This document shows, piece after piece, positions 44,418 through 52,535 of a stretch of 64,000 nt of DNA (the first letter of the stretch is position 1; each line of letters starts with the position of its first letter). The stretch is from Thiohalorhabdus denitrificans (lineage in GTDB: Bacteria; Pseudomonadota; Gammaproteobacteria; Thiohalorhabdales; Thiohalorhabdaceae). The notes under the pieces were generated by a model. The model was not told the origin of the DNA and did not search any database. It was given only the letters and a program-made list of their open reading frames with translations. The stretch spans positions 372,001-436,000 of the forward strand of contig NZ_LJCP01000010.1 in the NCBI RefSeq assembly GCF_001399755.1, in the 5' to 3' direction. Both the position numbers and the translations under genes were made by a program.

Positions 44418-45191
44418 TCAGACCACCAGGTAGGTGATGAAGTAGTTGGCGGCCAGGATCAGGCTGGCCGCGCCCACCACCGCGCGCGTGGTGGCGCCGC
44501 CCACCCCCCGCGCACCGCCCCTGGCGGTGAAGCCCTCGAAGCTGGCCACGAAAGCGATGATGCCCCCGAACACGGTCGCCTTGATGAGCCCGGAGTAGAA
44601 GTCCCAGAGCTCCATGAAATCGAACATGCTGTCCCAGTAGACGACGGGGTTGGCCCCGAGCACCCAGACGGTGAGCGCGTAGCTCGCCCAGATGGCGATG
44701 AAGTCGCCGAGGCTCACCAGCAGGGGCAAAGCAATCACCCCGGCCCAGAAACGGGGCACGATCAGGTAGCGAACCGGATCCGCGGACAGGGCGTAGAGGG
44801 CGTCGATCTGCTGGGTGACCCGCATGGTCCCCAGCTCCGCGGCCATGGCCGCTCCCGCGCGGCCGGCGACCATGAGCCCCACCAGCACCGGCCCCAGCTC
44901 GCGCACGATGGAGTAGCCCACCACGGTCCCCGTCATGCTCTCCGCGCCGAAGCGCGCGAAGCCGGAGAAGATCTGCAGGGCGAGGACCAGCCCCGTGAAG
45001 GCGGAGGTGAGCAGGACCACCGGCAGCGAATTGATGCCGATGGACTCGATCTGGTAGATGAAGTTACGGAAGTAGAAGGGCGGGCGGAAGGTCACTCCCA
45101 GGGTCCGCACGAAGAGCAGGGCGGACTCCCCCCAGCGCCCCAGGACGTGCAGGGCCCACCCGCCGACCGCTCCCAGGGACTTCCCGATCAC
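44418..45191 (-). CDS. mlaE: MlaE family lipid ABC transporter permease
   Basis: 257 aa, five to six hydrophobic segments. The family core FTGLVLALQ, RELGPVLVGLMVAGRAGAAMAAELGTMRVTQQIDAL is clear (position about 60-130). The ATG at 45191 overlaps the alr stop in an ATGA arrangement, so this lipid transporter is translated after alr. Confidence 0.93.
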   Translation of the reverse strand: MIGKSLGAVGGWALHVLGRWGESALLFVRTLGVTFRPPFYFRNFIYQIESIGINSLPVVLLTSAFTGLVLALQIFSGFARFGAESMTGTVVGYSIVRELGPVLVGLMVAGRAGAAMAAELGTMRVTQQIDALYALSADPVRYLIVPRFWAGVIALPLLVSLGDFIAIWASYALTVWVLGANPVVYWDSMFDFMELWDFYSGLIKATVFGGIIAFVASFEGFTARGGARGVGGATTRAVVGAASLILAANYFITYLVV

Positions 45192-46276
45192 TCGGTCACC
45201 CGTCGCAGGCGGTTGCGCAGGCCGCAGAGGATCTCGTAGGGGATGGTGCCCGCCTGCCGGGCCAGGGCCTCGGCGGGTACGGCCGGGCCCAGCAGCTCTA
45301 CCCTCGCGCCTTCACCGGCCTCCGGCAGGGAGGTCAGGTCCACGAAGATCATGTCCATGCACACGCGCCCCAGGGTGCGGGTTTCCCGGTCCCCGACACG
45401 CACGGGGGTCCCCGTACCCAGATGCCGGGGATAACCGTCCCCGTACCCCAGTGGCACCACCCCTACCCGCATGGGCTCCTCCGCTTGAAAGGCGGTCCCG
45501 TAACCCAGCCACTGCCCCGGCTCCAGATGGCGCACGGTGATGACGCTGGACTCCAGGCGCAGCACCGGCTCCAGACCCAGGTCCGCCCCGCTCCACCCTT
45601 CCAGGGGGGAGGCGCCGTAGAGCATCAGGCCGGGGCGCACCCAGTCCAGATGCGCCTCCGGGCGGGCGAGCACGGCGGCCGAGTTGGCCAGGGACAGCGG
45701 ACAGCCCCCGTCCACGGACGCCCCCAGCTCCCGCAGACACCGGACTTGTTGGTCATTATACGGATCGTCGGGGGTGTCCGCGCGGGCCATGTGGCTCAGG
45801 AGGCCTTGCCAGGCCACCCCCGGGGCCCGGGCCAGGCGCTCCGCCTGGGCCGGGACCTCGTCGTGATCCAGCCCGAGCCGGTGCATGCCCGTGTCCGCCT
45901 TGAGAAAGCAGGGGATCGGGGCCTCCGGCGTGGCCTCCTCCAGGACCGCGTCCACCTGCTCCGGGCGGTGCAGGACCAGCCCGAGGTCCAGGGCCTGCAC
46001 CGCCCGGAGCTCCTCCCGCTGAAAGAAGCCCTCCAGGATGAAGACGGGCCGGCGGACCCCCGCCTCCCGCAGGCGGATCCCCTCCTCGATGCAGGCCACG
46101 CCGAAGGCGTCGGCGCCGCCCTCCTCCAGCACGCCCGCGGCCCATTCCAGACCGTGTCCGTAGGCGTCCGCCTTGACCACAGTCATGACCCGGGAGCCGA
46201 TGGCATGCCGCCGCGCCACCTCCAGGTTATGGGCAAGGGCCCGGGCCGAGACCCGCACTAGCGAGGGCCGGCCCAC
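45188..46276 (-). CDS. alr: Alanine racemase
   Basis: 362 aa from a GTG at 46276, one base after the dnaB stop; GAGG lies about 9 nt upstream. The open frame can be extended to a TTG at 46294, but the shorter form aligns with the family start (RPSLVRVSARALAHNL). PLP Lys35 is in VVKADAYGHG; GYGDGYPR and the C-terminal RVCMDMIFVDLT block are conserved. Supplies D-alanine for peptidoglycan. dnaB-alr is a common gammaproteobacterial pair. Confidence 0.94.
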   Translation of the reverse strand: MGRPSLVRVSARALAHNLEVARRHAIGSRVMTVVKADAYGHGLEWAAGVLEEGGADAFGVACIEEGIRLREAGVRRPVFILEGFFQREELRAVQALDLGLVLHRPEQVDAVLEEATPEAPIPCFLKADTGMHRLGLDHDEVPAQAERLARAPGVAWQGLLSHMARADTPDDPYNDQQVRCLRELGASVDGGCPLSLANSAAVLARPEAHLDWVRPGLMLYGASPLEGWSGADLGLEPVLRLESSVITVRHLEPGQWLGYGTAFQAEEPMRVGVVPLGYGDGYPRHLGTGTPVRVGDRETRTLGRVCMDMIFVDLTSLPEAGEGARVELLGPAVPAEALARQAGTIPYEILCGLRNRLRRVTE

Positions 46277-46277
46277 C

Positions 46278-47639
46278 TCAGAAGCCCTCGGCAAGCTCGG
46301 GGCCGGCGTAGTTCTCGAAGCGGGTGTATTCGTCCAGGAAGGTCAGACGCACCACCCCCGTCGGCCCGTTCCGCTGCTTGCCGATGATCAGCTCGGCCAC
46401 CCCCTTCGACTCGGGGTTGTCCGGGTTATAGACCTCGTCGCGGTAGATGAACATGATGATGTCGGCGTCCTGCTCGATGGCGCCCGATTCACGCAGGTCG
46501 GACATCATGGGGCGCTTGTCTTGGCGCTGCTCCAGGCTTCGGTTCAGCTGGGACAGGGCGATCACCGGCACGTCCAGCTCGCGGGCCAGGGCCTTCAGCG
46601 ACCGGGAGATCTGGGAGATCTCCGTGGCCCGGTTCTCGGCGTCGGAGGAGCCCTGCATGAGCTGGAGGTAGTCCACGATCACCAGGCCGAGGCCGTGCTC
46701 GCGCTTCAGCCGCCGGCAGCGTGCGCGCATCTCCATGGGCCCGAGGCCCGGGGTGTCGTCGATGAACAGGGGCGCCTCGGAAAGCTCTCCCACGGCCTTG
46801 GTAAGCTTCGGCCAGTCGTCCGGGTGCAGATTGCCGTTGCGCATCTTGTGCGCGTCGATGCGGGCCCGCGAGGAGAGCAGCCGCATGGTGAGCTGCTCGC
46901 GGGGCATCTCCAGGCTGAAGATGGCCACGGGCGCGCTGCCCTGCAGGCACACCGACTCCGCCATGTTCATGACGAAGGAGGTCTTGCCCATGCTGGGCCG
47001 GCCGGCAATGATGATGAGGTCGGAGGCCTGGAGGCCCGAGGTCTTGTCGTCGAGGTCCTCGAAGCCGGTGGGCAGGCCGGTGATGGGATCGTCGCGCTGG
47101 AACAGCTCATCCAGGCGCTCCACGCTCTCGCGCAGCAGATCCCGCAGGGGCGAGAAACCGCCCTGGCGCTGGTTCGACTGGTCGGCGATGCGGAAGATCC
47201 GCTGCTCGGCGCTGTCCAGGATCTCGGCGACGGACTGCTCGCCGGGATGGAAGGCGCTGTCCGAGATGTCCCCCGCCACCTGGATGAGGGAGCGCAGAAC
47301 CGCCCGTTCCCGGACGGCGTTGGCGTAGTGGACGATGTTGGCGGTGGTGGGCGTGTTGTTGGCGAGGGTAGCCAGGTAGGCGGTGCCGCCCGCCTCCTCC
47401 AGCTTGCCCTGCCGCTCCAGGACCTCCGCCACGGTAACGATGTCCGCGGGCCGGTTCTGGTCCACCAGCTGGCCCACCGCGTCGAAGATCAGCTGATGGT
47501 CGTGGCGGTAAAAGGCCTCGCTGCTGAGGACATCCGCCACCCGGTCCCAGGCGTTCTCGTCGAGCAGCAGACCGCCCAGCACCGACTGCTCCGCCTCCAC
47601 GGAGTGGGGCGGGACCTTCAGCTCATCCGTATTCAGCAC
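46278..47639 (-). CDS. dnaB: Replicative DNA helicase DnaB
   Basis: 453 aa from a GTG at 47639. N-terminal DnaG-binding domain (HSVEAEQSVLGGLLLDENAW), linker, and RecA-like helicase domain with Walker A GRPSMGKTS (about 206-214), the DnaB SGLQASDLIIIAGRP lead-in and the arginine-finger region SDLRESGAIEQDAD. No intein. Hexameric helicase that unwinds the fork; follows rplI by 73 bp. Confidence 0.97.
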   Translation of the reverse strand: MLNTDELKVPPHSVEAEQSVLGGLLLDENAWDRVADVLSSEAFYRHDHQLIFDAVGQLVDQNRPADIVTVAEVLERQGKLEEAGGTAYLATLANNTPTTANIVHYANAVRERAVLRSLIQVAGDISDSAFHPGEQSVAEILDSAEQRIFRIADQSNQRQGGFSPLRDLLRESVERLDELFQRDDPITGLPTGFEDLDDKTSGLQASDLIIIAGRPSMGKTSFVMNMAESVCLQGSAPVAIFSLEMPREQLTMRLLSSRARIDAHKMRNGNLHPDDWPKLTKAVGELSEAPLFIDDTPGLGPMEMRARCRRLKREHGLGLVIVDYLQLMQGSSDAENRATEISQISRSLKALARELDVPVIALSQLNRSLEQRQDKRPMMSDLRESGAIEQDADIIMFIYRDEVYNPDNPESKGVAELIIGKQRNGPTGVVRLTFLDEYTRFENYAGPELAEGF

Positions 47640-47661
47640 ACCGCACTACCCCGCTTTCCGC

Positions 47662-47675
47662 GCCCCGCGCGGGGC
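47662..47675. repeat. Perfect GC palindrome in the rplI-dnaB spacer
   Basis: GCCCCGCGCGGGGC, 14 bp, in the 73-bp gap. No T tract; role unknown. Confidence 0.4.
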
Positions 47676-47712
47676 CGGAGCGCCCCGCGGAGGAATGAGC
47701 AGCCGTCCGGCC

Positions 47713-48159
47713 CTAGATGCCGGCCACGGAGATCGTGATCGTCACAATAACATCCGGGTGAAGCCGCACCTGCACCTCGTGGTCTCCCACCTCCTTGATG
47801 GGGCCCTCCGGCAGCAGGATCATGCCGCGCTCCACCTCGTAGCCCTGCTCCTTGAGGGCGTCGGCGATGTCGGCGTTGGCCACCGAGCCGAACAGGCGCC
47901 CGGCCTCGGCCACCCGCCGGTCCAGCTGCACGGTGGTGCCGTCGATCTTCTTGCCCAGGCTCTGGTAAAACTCCAGGAGCTCGGCTTGGCGCGCCTCGAA
48001 GGCCTTGCGCTGGGCCTCGAAGCGCTTCTTGTTGCCCTCGGTGGCGAGCAGCGCCTTCTCCTTGGGCACCAGGTAGTTGCGTGCGTAGCCCGGGGCCACG
48101 TTGACCACGTCGCCAAGGCCTCCCAGATTCTCCACCTTCTCCAGCAGGATGACCTCCAT
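47713..48159 (-). CDS. rplI: 50S ribosomal protein L9
   Basis: 148 aa, begins MEVILLEKVENLGGLGDVV, the universal L9 start, then the long connecting helix (about 42-75) and C-terminal domain. AAGGAGG lies 6 nt before the ATG. Member of the rpsF-priB-rpsR-rplI operon. Confidence 0.97.
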   Translation of the reverse strand: MEVILLEKVENLGGLGDVVNVAPGYARNYLVPKEKALLATEGNKKRFEAQRKAFEARQAELLEFYQSLGKKIDGTTVQLDRRVAEAGRLFGSVANADIADALKEQGYEVERGMILLPEGPIKEVGDHEVQVRLHPDVIVTITISVAGI

Positions 48160-48195
48160 CGAACCCTCCTTATTCGGTATTCGGGGTGCCGCGCC

Positions 48196-49134
48196 TCAGG
48201 CGCTGCCGGCACCCTTGATCTTGTTTCGGAAATCGGCCCAGACGTCCGCCAAGCCCAGCAGGGCCACCGCCATGGTCAGCTGCACGAACAGGCCCACAAA
48301 GACATAGAACGCCACCAGCCAGCCCTGGCCCAGGCCATAGGCCAACCGGGCGCTGTGCACCACCGCCAGCCCCTGGGCGAAAAAGAGCATGGCCACCACG
48401 ATCAGCCCGTTGCCGGCCCAGTACCCCAGGTCGCTTCCCGCCCCGGCCCAGGCCAGGATGCCCAGGGCCACCACCAGCCAAACCGTGGCGTCGGGGAGCC
48501 GGAAGTCCCGCAGGCTCTCGGCAAGATCCGGGTTCTCCCCCACTCGGGTGGCCAGCGACAGGCCTGCCAGGCTGTTTATCCACCAGGTCAGCAGGATCCC
48601 GGCGCCGATCACGCCGGGCAGGAACCGGGCCAGGGCCGGCACCATACTGGACTCGAGCTCGCCCATCAGCTCCCGAGTCTGATCCTGCGGCAGATCGCGG
48701 CTTTCCACCCAGCCTTCCAGGACACTACCGACCCAGCTGCCCACCAGCGCCTGGGGATCGCCCTCCACGCTCAGGACCCAGCCCCCCACGCCCGCGAGGA
48801 TAACCAGCACCTGGGCCAGCCCCACCGCGGGAAACAGGGGCCCCCGGCGCAGGACCACGGCGGCGAGCCCCACCGGCAGCCAGAAGGCCGCCAGCCAGAG
48901 GACGGGCATGAGGGGTGCCAGGGTGGCGAGGCCGATGAGAAGGCCGGCGATCAGGCCCACCTCCACCAGCCCCCGCGCGCCTACGTGCCAGCCGATAACC
49001 ACAGCCGGGGCCGCCGCCACAAGACCGAGCAGACCCCCTAGGGCGGGGACCAGGGCGGCGGCCAGAAAAAGGCCGGCGGCGATCACGCTCGCCGGCAGCC
49101 GCCCTCCCAGAATGATCCGGGCGAGGCGCTCCAC
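48196..49134 (-). CDS. DUF2232 (YybS-like) multi-pass membrane protein
   Basis: 312 aa from a GTG at 49134, 3 nt after the rpsR stop codon. About eight hydrophobic segments; the stretch LPGVIGAGILLTWWINSLAG and FRLPDATVWLVV match the DUF2232 family in my recollection. Genes of this family often lie between rpsR and rplI in gammaproteobacteria. Function unknown; membrane location is the only firm inference. Confidence 0.75.
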   Translation of the reverse strand: MERLARIILGGRLPASVIAAGLFLAAALVPALGGLLGLVAAAPAVVIGWHVGARGLVEVGLIAGLLIGLATLAPLMPVLWLAAFWLPVGLAAVVLRRGPLFPAVGLAQVLVILAGVGGWVLSVEGDPQALVGSWVGSVLEGWVESRDLPQDQTRELMGELESSMVPALARFLPGVIGAGILLTWWINSLAGLSLATRVGENPDLAESLRDFRLPDATVWLVVALGILAWAGAGSDLGYWAGNGLIVVAMLFFAQGLAVVHSARLAYGLGQGWLVAFYVFVGLFVQLTMAVALLGLADVWADFRNKIKGAGSA

Positions 49135-49137
49135 CCT

Positions 49138-49359
49138 TTACCGGACGGTGAACGGGATCAGGGCGATGGCGCGGGCGCGCTTGATGGCCTTGGCCAGCAT
49201 CCGCTGATGGCGGCTGCAGGTTCCGGTGATGCGGCTGGGGACGATCTTGCCCTGGTCCGTGATGTTGCTCTCCAGGGTGCGAACGTCCTTGTAATCGATC
49301 TCGTTCACGCCGTCCACGCAGAAGCGGCAGACCTTACGACGACGAAAGCTCGGGCGCAT
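49138..49359 (-). CDS. rpsR: 30S ribosomal protein S18
   Basis: 73 aa: [36 protein letters not shown] and [16 protein letters not shown] are all S18 hallmarks. Retains the Cys pair (CRFC) and a further Cys, i.e. the zinc-binding C+ type. AGGAG precedes the ATG. Partner of S6 on the ribosome platform. Confidence 0.98.
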   Translation of the reverse strand: MRPSFRRRKVCRFCVDGVNEIDYKDVRTLESNITDQGKIVPSRITGTCSRHQRMLAKAIKRARAIALIPFTVR

Positions 49360-49388
49360 TGGTTAGGCTCCTATTCCTGATCAATCGG

Positions 49389-49739
49389 TCATTCGGGTTC
49401 GGAGGGAGGCCCCGCCAAGGGGGTCAGGGCGGTGGCGTGCACCTCGAGGCGCCCGTACAGGGGCTCCTCGCCGCGGCGGCGCCGGACGCGCTGCCCGAGG
49501 ACTCCCTCCACGCGGCAGTGCTGCCCGTCGGCCAGGCCCTTCGCCTGGCCGCTCAAGGCCTCCCCGAGGGCCACCACCGTCACTCGGCAGTGCACCACGC
49601 GTTCCATTCCGGCGATGGTGACCCGGGAGCTGTGCTCCAGCTCGAAGCGAACCAGGGGAATCCCCGCGGGGGTCCAGCGCGTCTCCGCCCCGGGCAGCAC
49701 CGTGCCCTCCAGGCGGATCCGGTTTTCGGGCTCGGACAT
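49389..49739 (-). CDS. priB: Primosomal replication protein N (PriB)
   Basis: 116 aa, single OB fold: NRIRLEGTVLPGAETRWTPAGIPLVRFELEH and later CRVTVVALGEAL. It loads the PriA-directed restart primosome. Located between rpsF and rpsR as in E. coli; about 12 residues longer than the E. coli protein because of a C-terminal Pro/Glu tail and an RRRRG insert. Confidence 0.92.
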   Translation of the reverse strand: MSEPENRIRLEGTVLPGAETRWTPAGIPLVRFELEHSSRVTIAGMERVVHCRVTVVALGEALSGQAKGLADGQHCRVEGVLGQRVRRRRGEEPLYGRLEVHATALTPLAGPPSEPE

Positions 49740-49759
49740 CCCGCGATGAGACCCCGGCC

Positions 49760-50200
49760 TTATTCGGTGGCTTCAGCGGATTCCGGAGACTCGGGCGATT
49801 CGGGAGTCGCTTCCGGCTTTTCCTCGCTGGGCTCAGGCCGTTCGGAGCGCTCGCCGCCCCCGGACCCCTTGTCCTTTTCCTTCTGGGACTTGTAGATCTG
49901 GGTGGGCTCGGTCTCGGCGTGCTCCTTGCGCACCACCATGTGCCGCAGGATGGCGTCGTTGAAGCGGAAGGCCTCGGCCATCTCGTCCACCTCGGCGGCG
50001 TCGCACTCGACGTTCAGGAGGACGTAGTGGCCCTTGTGAACCTTATTGATGGGAAAGGCGAGCTTGCGCCGGCCCCAGTCTTCCTCGCGGTGGATTGTGC
50101 CCCCGTTCTGGGTGAGCATGCCCTTGTACTTCTCGACGAGGGGCGGGACCTGGTCGCTCTGGTCAGGATGGACGATGAACAGGATCTCGTAATGGTTCAC
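49760..50200 (-). CDS. rpsF: 30S ribosomal protein S6 with acidic C-terminal tail
   Basis: 146 aa from a GTG at 50200 with AAGGAGAGG upstream. The S6 fold is clear (MNHYEILFIVHPDQSDQV, KLAFPINKVHKGHYVLLNVE). The last roughly 45 residues form a low-complexity tail of Glu, Pro and Ser with repeated PESPES units; E. coli S6 also has an acidic tail that RimK extends with glutamates, but this one is longer. Confidence 0.96.
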   Translation of the reverse strand: MNHYEILFIVHPDQSDQVPPLVEKYKGMLTQNGGTIHREEDWGRRKLAFPINKVHKGHYVLLNVECDAAEVDEMAEAFRFNDAILRHMVVRKEHAETEPTQIYKSQKEKDKGSGGGERSERPEPSEEKPEATPESPESPESAEATE

Positions 50201-50226
50201 GACTTCCTCTCCTTACGGATAAAGCC

Positions 50227-50242
50227 CTACCGACACCGGCAG
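50227..50242 (-). promoter_or_regulatory. Leader hairpin of the rpsF operon (possible S6:S18 site)
   Basis: Minus strand CTGCCG-GTGT-CGGTAG, a 6-bp stem with one G-U pair, between the predicted start (about 50257) and the rpsF ribosome-binding site. An S6:S18-binding leader with an important CCG is known for this operon in many bacteria. Placement fits; the exact motif fit is uncertain. Confidence 0.35.
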
Positions 50243-50263
50243 AGCAAGGATGGAAAACGGGGC

Positions 50264-50292
50264 ATTGTAGGGCTTCCGGGGGTATTCGCCAA
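50264..50292 (-). promoter_or_regulatory. Sigma-70 promoter of the rpsF-priB-rpsR operon
   Basis: Minus strand TTGGCG (50292-50287), 17-bp spacer, TACAAT (50269-50264), expected start near 50257, 57 nt before the rpsF GTG. Confidence 0.75.
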
Positions 50293-50337
50293 GCCCCGGC
50301 CTGGGGGCCGCCGCCCGCGTCCGGAGGCGGGCCCGGC

Positions 50338-51099
50338 CTAGCGGCTTTCCGCCGGGGGTAGGGAACGCTGCCGCACCGTCTCGAACAACACCACGCCCGT
50401 GGCCACGGAGACGTTGAGGCTGGTTACGTGGCCGGCCATGGGGATGGCGTAGAGGGCGTCGCACTTTCGGGCGGTGAGGTCGCGCATGCCCTCCCCTTCG
50501 GCGCCGAGCACCCAGGCGACGGCACCGGTTCCTTCGGCCCGGTACCAGGGCTCGTCCGCCTGGTCGGAGGTGCCCAGCAGGAAGATCCCCCGTTCCTTGA
50601 GGGTGTCCATGGCCCGCGCCAGGTTGGCCACCGCGGCCACCGGCACGGTCTCGGCGGCGCCGCTGGCTACCTTGCGGGCGGTGGCGTTCACGGGGGCGCA
50701 GCGGTCGCGGGGCACCACCACGGCGTGGACGCCGGCGGCGTCGGCGGTGCGCAGGCAGGCCCCCAGGTTGCGGGGGTCGGTAACGCCGTCCAGGAGCAGG
50801 AGCAGCGGCTCCTCGGCGAGGCTGTCCAGGTGGGCGTGCAGGTCGCGCTCGCCCCACAGGGCGACCGGCTCCACCCGCGCCACCACCCCCTGGTGGCGGC
50901 CACCCTCGGCGCGGCGGTCCAGGTCCTCCCGGGGCACGTGCCGGACGCGCACGCCGCGTCGCTTGGCCTCGTTCTCCAGGCGCCCCAGGCGCTTGCCGTG
51001 GAAATCCTTGGCGATGCGCACCTCAGCCAGGGCGGTGCCGGACTCCAGGGCCGCCGTCACGGCGTGGATGCCAAACAGGTAGTCGTCCCGATCGCTCAT
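50338..51099 (-). CDS. rlmB: 23S rRNA (guanosine-2'-O)-methyltransferase RlmB
   Basis: 253 aa SPOUT-fold methyltransferase. N-terminal L30e-like domain starts with YLFGIHAVTAALES; the C-terminal SpoU motifs are DPRNLGACLRTADAAG, VLGAEGEGM and the knot IPMAGHVTSLNVSVATGVVLFE. Methylates G2251-equivalent of 23S rRNA in E. coli. Its ATG overlaps the cls stop codon by 4 bp (ATGA). Confidence 0.95.
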   Translation of the reverse strand: MSDRDDYLFGIHAVTAALESGTALAEVRIAKDFHGKRLGRLENEAKRRGVRVRHVPREDLDRRAEGGRHQGVVARVEPVALWGERDLHAHLDSLAEEPLLLLLDGVTDPRNLGACLRTADAAGVHAVVVPRDRCAPVNATARKVASGAAETVPVAAVANLARAMDTLKERGIFLLGTSDQADEPWYRAEGTGAVAWVLGAEGEGMRDLTARKCDALYAIPMAGHVTSLNVSVATGVVLFETVRQRSLPPAESR

Positions 51100-52523
51100 A
51101 GCATGGGGCTCAGGGTGCGGGCCAGGCCCTCCAGGCCGCTCCGCAAGGCCGAACGCTGCTGATAGTCATCCAGGGTGATGGGACTGGCGGAGTGGAGCTC
51201 TTCCTCGAAGAGCGTGGACAGCCGGTTGATGGGTCCCTGGTCCTTGAGGATCACGTTCAGCTCGTAGTTCAGGTAGAAGGAGCGAGCGTCCAGGTTGGCC
51301 GATCCCACGGTGGCCCAGCGGCCGTCCACGGTAACCTGCTTGCCGTGCACCATGCCCTGCCCGCTGCGGTAGATCTCCACGCCCGCCTTGAGCAGCTCCT
51401 CGTAGAAGGCGTTGCTGGCCAGGGCCACCATGGGGTGGTTGTTGTGCCGGGGCACGAGCATTCGCACCCGCACCCCCCGCCGGGCAGCGCTGGCCAGGGC
51501 CATCTGGACGCTCTGATCGGGGACGTAGTAGGGCGTCACCACCTGGACCCAGTCCTGGGCCGAGGTTATGGCGTTGAATACCGTCTCGTGAAAGGCCCGC
51601 CAGTACTGGCCCGGACCGGAGGGCAGGGCCCGGGCCACGCTGGGACCGTCCGCCGGCATGCGCGGATAGAAGCGCTCGTCCACCAACGCCTCCCCCACCA
51701 CGTAGTGCCAGTCCTTGGCAAAGATGGTGGCGATCTGGCGGGTCACCGGGCCCTCGATGCGGAGGTGGAGGTCTTTCCACAGCCGCGGCCCTTCGCGCCC
51801 CCGGTAGTCGTTGCCAATGTTGATGCCGCCGGTGTAGGCCACCCGGCCGTCCACCACCACGATCTTGCGGTGGTTGCGGAGGTTTGCCCCGAGGACCGTG
51901 GAGGGGGAAAGCAGGGGCGCGAAGGCGCGCACCCGGCCCCCCGCCTTCCGCAGGGGACGCAGCAGCCAGCCGGCGGTGGTGGCGCCCCAGGCGTCGTACA
52001 GGACCCGCACCTCCACCCCCTCCCGCACCTTCTCGGTGAGGAGGTCGCGGAGCCACATCCCCGTGCGGTCGTTGGCCCACAGGTAGTAGGCCAGATGGAT
52101 GTGGTCCTCGGCCCCGCGGATGTCCTCCTCCAGGCGGGCGTACTTCTCCTCGCCGTGGCCGAACACGTCCACGTTGTTGCCCGTGGCGTTGGGGTAGTCG
52201 TCCAGTGCGGATTTGCGGAACACCGGCTCGGGGCCGGATGGGGCCTTTTCCGGCGCCCCGCCCAGCTTGGCGGGAAGGGCCAGGGTAAACTGCCAGTCCC
52301 GGAGAAGGCGCAGGCTGGCCACCCGCCGCACGCGGTAGCCGCCGAAGATCAGATAGGCGGGACCGGCGACCCAGGGGATGAACACCACGGCCAGCAGCCA
52401 GCCGAAAGGGGACTGGGTTTCCTCCCGGGAGGAGAGGATGAGCAGGATGAAGACCCCGGTCAGCACATGGCCGACGATGGCATAGAGCTCGGTCCGGAGC
52501 CCGCTGCCCAGCCACTCCCACAT
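51096..52523 (-). CDS. cls: Cardiolipin synthase (PLD family)
   Basis: 475 aa with two N-terminal membrane helices (about 12-31 and 39-60) and two HKD phospholipase-D motifs: HRKIVVVDGRVAYTGGINIGN and HGKQVTVDGRWATVGSANLD. Condenses phospholipids to cardiolipin at the inner membrane. Which of ClsA/B/C it corresponds to is not decidable here, but the two-TM layout resembles ClsA. Lies between rnr and rlmB, an unusual insertion into the common rnr-rlmB pair. Confidence 0.92.
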   Translation of the reverse strand: MWEWLGSGLRTELYAIVGHVLTGVFILLILSSREETQSPFGWLLAVVFIPWVAGPAYLIFGGYRVRRVASLRLLRDWQFTLALPAKLGGAPEKAPSGPEPVFRKSALDDYPNATGNNVDVFGHGEEKYARLEEDIRGAEDHIHLAYYLWANDRTGMWLRDLLTEKVREGVEVRVLYDAWGATTAGWLLRPLRKAGGRVRAFAPLLSPSTVLGANLRNHRKIVVVDGRVAYTGGINIGNDYRGREGPRLWKDLHLRIEGPVTRQIATIFAKDWHYVVGEALVDERFYPRMPADGPSVARALPSGPGQYWRAFHETVFNAITSAQDWVQVVTPYYVPDQSVQMALASAARRGVRVRMLVPRHNNHPMVALASNAFYEELLKAGVEIYRSGQGMVHGKQVTVDGRWATVGSANLDARSFYLNYELNVILKDQGPINRLSTLFEEELHSASPITLDDYQQRSALRSGLEGLARTLSPML

Positions 52524-52535
52524 GGCTGCTCCCCG

